Assembly (NCBI GenBank): GCA_902489955.1
Contig: CABUBY010000067.1
Span: 1 to 9,133, forward strand
Reading direction: 5' to 3'
DNA: 9,133 nucleotides
Source of the DNA: an uncultured Collinsella sp.
GTDB taxonomy: Bacteria > Actinomycetota > Coriobacteriia > Coriobacteriales > Coriobacteriaceae
The notes under the pieces were generated by a model. It saw only the letters and a list, made by a program, of their open reading frames with translations. It was not told the origin of the DNA and did not search any database. Made by a program: the position numbers and the translations under genes. Below, in pieces: positions 6,181 to 9,133 of the stretch; the stretch's first letter is position 1, and each line of letters opens with the position of its first letter.

Positions 6181-6552
6181 CTAGCGTTCAGATTCGGAGA
6201 CAATTTGTCTACAGGCTCGTTCCAGCGTAGGGAACTCCATCGTCACTGCATCCCAAACAACCGAGCGGTCGACATTGCCGTAATCATGCGCAAGATAATT
6301 TCTCATGCCGATAATTCCACGCCATTCGATTTCGGGATGAAGCCGCTGCGAGCGTTCCGACAACTTGCCCGCTTCTTCCGTTACCCTAAGCGCACACATC
6401 AAAAGGGAGTCCGCCAACGCCCTCGTCCGCACGTCATTCGCATGCAGAAACTGATCCTCGGTGATATCAAAAACCTTGATGCGCTCGTTCGTTTCAGAGA
6501 TGGCCTCCAAAACCTCTTGGGCGCGGAGGCAGTCTGACTTACGCGCGATCAT
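6181..6552 (-). CDS. hepT: HepT-like ribonuclease toxin (DUF86 family)
   Basis: A 123-residue, mostly helical HEPN-type protein of the HepT family, whose members are RNase toxins neutralised when a partner nucleotidyltransferase AMPylates a tyrosine. The family's R-x4-H-x-Y motif is complete: Arg84, His89 and Tyr91 in RNYLAHDY. Arg and His are the expected catalytic pair and Tyr91 the expected modification site. Length and the preceding REAP-like helix (LRVTEEAGKLSE) are typical. The ATG at 6552 overlaps the end of the antitoxin gene by 14 bases, and GGAG lies nine bases upstream inside that gene, indicating translational coupling. The target RNA cannot be read from sequence; the known Shewanella HepT acts on tRNA. 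About 130 gene-free bases follow before the glnA-like gene, with no convincing terminator. Confidence 0.9.
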   Translation of the reverse strand: MIARKSDCLRAQEVLEAISETNERIKVFDITEDQFLHANDVRTRALADSLLMCALRVTEEAGKLSERSQRLHPEIEWRGIIGMRNYLAHDYGNVDRSVVWDAVTMEFPTLERACRQIVSESER

Positions 6553-7033
6553 AAAGGATCACTCCTTCGCGCTCGATCGCCGCGGCAAGATCGTCATCAA
6601 GACAGTCACTCGAGACGAGGTCGACCTGCCTCCCGGTTTCTTTGCGCACCGCCTCACCAAATGCCGACAGCGCGAAAAGACCAAAGCCCTGCTCGCGATC
6701 GACTTCGAGACGCAAGTCAATATCACTATCGGCATGCGCCTCGTCACGGGCATACGAACCAAAAAGAATCACGGTTTTGATGGCGGGAATCGAGCTGGCC
6801 GCCTCGCGGACGGCGGACTCAATCTGGGCAGCATCCAAAATGCCCGTCGCGGCGCTTTCGCTCGCAGAGCTTTTACCAAGTGAAGGAACAAACGGCAGAG
6901 AGCGCTCGCGCAGCATCTGCCTCATAAACATATTGACCGCAACAGACGAAGTCATGCCAAGCTCTTCGCACAGCTCGGCAAATGAGTCTTTAATTGACGA
7001 GTCCACTCGCACACTCAGCACAGACGCAGCCAT
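6539..7033 (-). CDS. mntA: RelB/DinJ-MntA fusion antitoxin: ribbon-helix-helix plus minimal nucleotidyltransferase
   Basis: A 164-residue two-domain protein. Residues about 5-50 (SVRVDSSIKDSFAELCEELG, then VAVNMFMRQMLRERSLPF) match the RelB/DinJ ribbon-helix-helix fold, including the LPF ending typical of DinJ. A Ser/Ala-rich linker (51-65) leads to a minimal nucleotidyltransferase domain (about 66-164). That domain has the complete G-S-x10-D-x-D motif (Gly92, Ser93, Asp104, Asp106) and a third acidic residue at Asp138 (RQVDLV). MntA enzymes transfer AMP from ATP to the HepT tyrosine and so silence the toxin. Standard MntA has no DNA-binding domain. Here the extra domain probably provides autoregulation and dimerisation (inference). 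The ATG at 7033 has a strong AGGAGG six bases upstream. The HepT gene overlaps its 3' end. The gene starts 42 bases after the LacI repressor's stop codon and probably has its own promoter. Confidence 0.9.
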   Translation of the reverse strand: MAASVLSVRVDSSIKDSFAELCEELGMTSSVAVNMFMRQMLRERSLPFVPSLGKSSASESAATGILDAAQIESAVREAASSIPAIKTVILFGSYARDEAHADSDIDLRLEVDREQGFGLFALSAFGEAVRKETGRQVDLVSSDCLDDDLAAAIEREGVILYDRA

Positions 7034-7048
7034 GGATACCTCCTGTAT

Positions 7049-7057
7049 GACATTGTC
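7049..7057. promoter_or_regulatory. Candidate antitoxin operator
   Basis: GACATTGTC is a short palindrome (GACA-N-TGTC) between the putative -10 and the ribosome site of the antitoxin gene. A ribbon-helix-helix autorepressor would be expected to bind here. It is only nine bases long, so chance is possible. Confidence 0.25.
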
Positions 7058-7060
7058 TAT

Positions 7061-7090
7061 ATATTATCACACAGACTAGCGCGAGGTCGA
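7061..7090 (-). promoter_or_regulatory. Putative promoter of the mntA-hepT module
   Basis: On the minus strand TCGACC (7090-7085) and TAATAT (7066-7061) are spaced 18 bases apart, with an AT-rich stretch following. It overlaps the last codons of the LacI gene. The -10 matches consensus at five of six positions and the -35 at four of six. Confidence 0.35.
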
Positions 7091-8098
7091 TGCGCGGTGT
7101 TCGATATGACCGGGAACCTCGATGCGCTTGGGGGCGAGCTTTGCGGCCTCGCCCACGGTGGTGGTAACAACGTCGATGCGCTCGGAAAGGCGCTCGACTA
7201 CGCGCTCGGCAATGGTGAGGGTGTCCTGCGCGGCCGTGGTCACGCCACCAAAGAGCACATGGTTCCAGGGGTAGTCGTCAAACGTCGCGATCTTGAGCCC
7301 CGCCGGCAGCGAGGGTCCCAGCTGCGCTAGCGCCTCGGTCAGACGCAGGAAAACCAAGCCGTTGACAGCAATGAGGCCGAGCTTTTTACCTGCATAGCCG
7401 CGGATGGTCTCGTCCAGGCGGCCGACGCCCGTGGCGCCCCCGTCGGCCAGGGTGACGACCTCGCCGGCAAGGCCGCGGTGCAAAAGCTCGTCGGTAAAGG
7501 CCTCGGCGCGCTTGCGACGCACGGGGCTGTCGTCGCTTGCCTCGGTGAGCAGGCACAGGCGCTCGCTGCCAGCGGCGGTCAAGGCGTCTACCAGGCCGGC
7601 GACCAGCTCACGGTTGTTAGATGTCACCAGATCGACACCGCCGTCGGCAACGTCGCGGTCGAGCAGCACAACGGGCAGGCGCCCCGCGGCCGCGGCGATC
7701 GCCTTGTCGTTGCCTCCGCAGGTGTTGACGACCAGGCCGTCCACGTCAGCATCGATAAGTCTGGCGAGCGACTCGGCCTCCTTAGCGGGGTCGTTACCGC
7801 TAATGGCCGTCATGAGCGAGCAGCCGCGCGCGGCGGCGCTGGCGGAAAGTCCTTCAAGCATGGCACTCGAGAACGGGTTGGCGATGTCGGCCAGGATCAC
7901 ACCGATGAGGTTGGTACGCGAGCTGCGCAGATTGCGCGCGGCAGCACGTGGGCGATAGCCGGTGCGCTCGATGACCTCGGCGATGCGGGCGCGGGTCTCC
8001 TCGGTCATTTGCCCGGGACGGTTGTTGAGATAGCGCGAGACCGTGGCCGGGCTCACGCCCGCCTCGGCGGCAATGTCCTTGATTCTCATCTGCGCCAT
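7076..8098 (-). CDS. LacI-family transcriptional repressor, probable sugar-acid regulator of kdgK
   Basis: A 340-residue LacI/GalR-type regulator. The N-terminal helix-turn-helix (RIKDIAAEAGVSPATVSRYLNN, residues 5-26) is canonical. The hinge (RPRAAARNLRSSRTNLIGVI) leads to a periplasmic-binding-protein-like effector domain with typical DIANPFSSAML, GLVVN, LLDRDV and TFDDYPWNHVLFGGVTTAAQ segments. The start at 8098 (MAQMRIKDI) is preferred because CGGGGTG lies just upstream and it puts the helix-turn-helix at the usual distance. A longer frame from 8146 has no ribosome site. It is divergent from kdgK, and two LacI-type operators lie between them, so it likely represses kdgK and perhaps itself, with a sugar-acid metabolite as inducer (inference from the neighbour). 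It resembles KdgR-type regulators, but the ligand cannot be fixed. Confidence 0.93.
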   Translation of the reverse strand: MAQMRIKDIAAEAGVSPATVSRYLNNRPGQMTEETRARIAEVIERTGYRPRAAARNLRSSRTNLIGVILADIANPFSSAMLEGLSASAAARGCSLMTAISGNDPAKEAESLARLIDADVDGLVVNTCGGNDKAIAAAAGRLPVVLLDRDVADGGVDLVTSNNRELVAGLVDALTAAGSERLCLLTEASDDSPVRRKRAEAFTDELLHRGLAGEVVTLADGGATGVGRLDETIRGYAGKKLGLIAVNGLVFLRLTEALAQLGPSLPAGLKIATFDDYPWNHVLFGGVTTAAQDTLTIAERVVERLSERIDVVTTTVGEAAKLAPKRIEVPGHIEHRASTSR

Positions 8099-8163
8099 GG
8101 CGCACCCCGTTTCCCAATTGTCAGCAGTCTGAGCCATTTTAGGCATTTTTTTAAAAATCTCGC

Positions 8164-8190
8164 TTGCAAAACGCTGTAGGTGAGTATACT
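8164..8190 (+). promoter_or_regulatory. Probable kdgK promoter
   Basis: TTGCAA (8164-8169) and TATACT (8185-8190) are separated by 15 bases. The -10 lies in the self-complementary octamer AGTATACT, so it could also serve a leftward lacI promoter. Transcription would start near 8197, putting the LacI operators at about +5 to +32. Confidence 0.45.
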
Positions 8191-8200
8191 ACAACTCGAA

Positions 8201-8228
8201 ACGAAACCGATTTCGTAAACCGATTTCG
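8201..8228. promoter_or_regulatory. Tandem LacI-family operators
   Basis: The 12-mer AAACCGATTTCG occurs twice (8204-8215 and 8217-8228) with a 13-base period. The first lies in a 16-bp near-palindrome (8201-8216, ACGAAA-cCGa-TTTCGT). The second keeps the 10-bp core AAA-cCGa-TTT. The central CG flanked by AAA and TTT is the LacI/GalR hallmark. Located just after the kdgK promoter, they fit roadblock or promoter-overlap repression by the divergent regulator. Confidence 0.7.
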
Positions 8229-8232
8229 GCAA

Positions 8233-8290
8233 GCGTTGGCACGCAGGTGCAAAGACGCACCCTACCGTCTTGGCACCTGCGTGCCAACGC
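8233..8290 (+). other. Long hairpin in the kdgK 5' leader
   Basis: GCGTTGGCACGCAGGTGC (8233-8250) is perfectly complementary to 8273-8290. After one A/G mismatch, AAGACG (8252-8257) pairs with CGTCTT (8266-8271) around the 8-base loop CACCCTAC. The stem totals 24 pairs. No T-run follows, so it is not an intrinsic terminator. It lies between the operators and the ribosome site and would shape the 5' end of the kdgK mRNA, or it is an inserted repeat element. Confidence 0.85.
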
Positions 8291-8332
8291 CATATCAAAG
8301 GTGTACGCACGAGTAAAAGGAGCTGCGCGACC

Positions 8333-9133
8333 ATGGGTAAAACGGTTCTTACCTTCGGCGAGATCATGATGAGGCTCTCGCCCAAAGACCATCTGCGCAT
8401 TGAGCAGGCAACCGAATTTGACGTCCGCTATGGCGGCGCCGAGGCCAACACCGCTCTTTCCCTCGCCTACCAGGGCGACAAGGCAGCTTACGTCTCCGTT
8501 GTCCCGGCCAACCGTCTGGGCGAGTGCGCCCTGCGTTCGCTGAAGGTCTACGACGTCGACACCACACGCGTCGTGCGTCAGGGCGACCGCCTTGGCTCCT
8601 ATGTGTTTGAGGTCGGTGCCTCGCAGCGCGACAACGGCTGTGTCTACGACCGTAAGTTCTCTGCCATCAACATGGCCAAGCGCGACGTCTTTGACTGGAA
8701 CGAGATCCTCAAGGGCATCGATGTCTTCTACTTTTCCGGCGTGACGCCCGCCGTCTCCGATGAGATGGCCGCCGCCTGCAAGGATGCGCTCACCGCCTGC
8801 CGCGCCAAGGGCATCACCACCGTGTGCGACGTGAACTATCGCGGCAAGATGTGGTCGCCCGAGAAGTCGCAGGACACCATGAAGGAACTCCTGCCGCTCG
8901 TCGACATTTGCATCGCCAACGACGAGGATGCGCCTGCCGGCCTCGGCATGACCTGCGTCTCTGGTTCCCTTGCCCATGGCATCGAGGAGCGCGACACCTA
9001 CGTCGAGATGGCCCGCCAGATTTGTGCCGAATACGGCTGCAAAAAGGTCGCCTCGGTCGTCCGCAACATCTCCTGCGTTGAGCGCTCCATCTGGATGGGC
9101 ATGCTCTTTGACGCCGAGAGCGGCGAGCACTGG
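8333..9133 (+). CDS. kdgK: 2-keto-3-deoxygluconate kinase, PfkB family (3' end outside window)
   Basis: 267 codons are visible of a PfkB/ribokinase-family sugar kinase, usually about 320-345 residues. KdgK phosphorylates 2-keto-3-deoxygluconate with ATP to KDPG, which is then cleaved by KDPG aldolase in hexuronate and pectin breakdown. The N-terminus (TFGEIMMRLSP, residues 7-17) and the substrate-binding GGAEANTALSLA (34-45) are typical of KDG kinases. So are the VYDRKFSA segment (104-111), DVNYRGKMW (166-174) and the IANDEDA segment (194-200). The ATP-site GAGD motif with the catalytic Asp lies beyond the window. The ATG at 8333 follows AAAAGGAG by ten bases, slightly long spacing. Control by the divergent LacI regulator is inferred from tandem operators just downstream of the promoter. 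Downstream genes, possibly a KDPG aldolase, are not visible. Other PfkB sugar kinases are less likely given these motifs. Confidence 0.9.
   Translation, partial: MGKTVLTFGEIMMRLSPKDHLRIEQATEFDVRYGGAEANTALSLAYQGDKAAYVSVVPANRLGECALRSLKVYDVDTTRVVRQGDRLGSYVFEVGASQRDNGCVYDRKFSAINMAKRDVFDWNEILKGIDVFYFSGVTPAVSDEMAAACKDALTACRAKGITTVCDVNYRGKMWSPEKSQDTMKELLPLVDICIANDEDAPAGLGMTCVSGSLAHGIEERDTYVEMARQICAEYGCKKVASVVRNISCVERSIWMGMLFDAESGEHW

Noticed and set aside
6155..6189. GCGAAC direct repeat and GAACG/CGTTC mini-hairpin downstream of hepT as a terminator
   Set aside because: The stem is only five base pairs and the T-run at 6149-6144 is too far from it, so a Rho-independent terminator is not convincing.
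8099..8146. Upstream ATG start for the LacI-family regulator
   Set aside because: It has no ribosome site and would put 16 non-family residues before the normal start of the helix-turn-helix domain.
8189..9130. Minus-strand open frame of 313 codons opposite kdgK
   Set aside because: It is a shadow of kdgK, which has the conserved GGAEAN and DVNYRGKMW motifs on the plus strand; the frame also runs through the leader hairpin and operators.
1..9133. CRISPR arrays, tRNA or rRNA genes, transposases and phage genes
   Set aside because: I scanned for regularly spaced repeats, cloverleaf arms and mobile-element motifs and saw none apart from the inverted-repeat element at 2039-2241.

Overview
The window looks like chromosomal DNA of a high-GC Gram-positive anaerobe, most likely a gut actinobacterium of the Coriobacteriia (Collinsella-like). 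This is inferred from strong G/C preference at third codon positions, clear Shine-Dalgarno sites, a GlnA2/GlnR-flavoured nitrogen pair of actinobacterial type, and sugar-acid metabolism. No marker gene fixes the species. Every gene is on the minus strand except the last, kdgK.

Layout, left to right. (1) 1-1930: ligA, NAD+-dependent DNA ligase; its BRCT end lies outside the window. (2) 1931-2377: a gene-free stretch with a 203-bp element bounded by perfect 29-bp inverted repeats, containing a G-quadruplex motif and a 32-codon ORF, then a small hairpin and the htrA terminator. (3) 2378-3838: membrane-anchored HtrA/DegP-type serine protease with one PDZ domain. (4) 3839-4046: htrA leader with a hairpin, and the terminator of the regulator upstream. 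(5) 4047-6046: a probable operon of a glutamine-synthetase-family protein followed by a GlnR-like OmpR-type regulator. Both are abnormal. The synthetase-like protein lacks three of the six classical metal ligands. The regulator lacks about 17 residues of its DNA-binding domain as well as the phosphorylation residues of its receiver. (6) 6181-7033: a two-gene MntA/HepT toxin-antitoxin module. Its nucleotidyltransferase antitoxin carries an extra N-terminal RelB/DinJ-type ribbon-helix-helix domain. (7) 7076-8098: a LacI-family repressor, divergent from (8) 8333-9133: kdgK, 2-keto-3-deoxygluconate kinase (3' end missing). The divergent intergenic region has a promoter, two tandem LacI-type operators and a 24-bp-stem hairpin in the kdgK leader.

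How the parts work together. The LacI repressor and kdgK form a local regulatory pair for hexuronate/pectin-type sugar-acid breakdown. The GlnA-like and GlnR-like genes form a nitrogen-related pair that may be a sensor/regulator rather than a biosynthetic unit. The toxin-antitoxin cassette sits between these two blocks as an accessory insertion. The most notable signals are the RelB-MntA fusion, the catalytically degraded GlnA next to the truncated GlnR, and the inverted-repeat element upstream of ligA. Family assignments and active-site mappings were made by eye and from memory of reference sequences; no database search was run.
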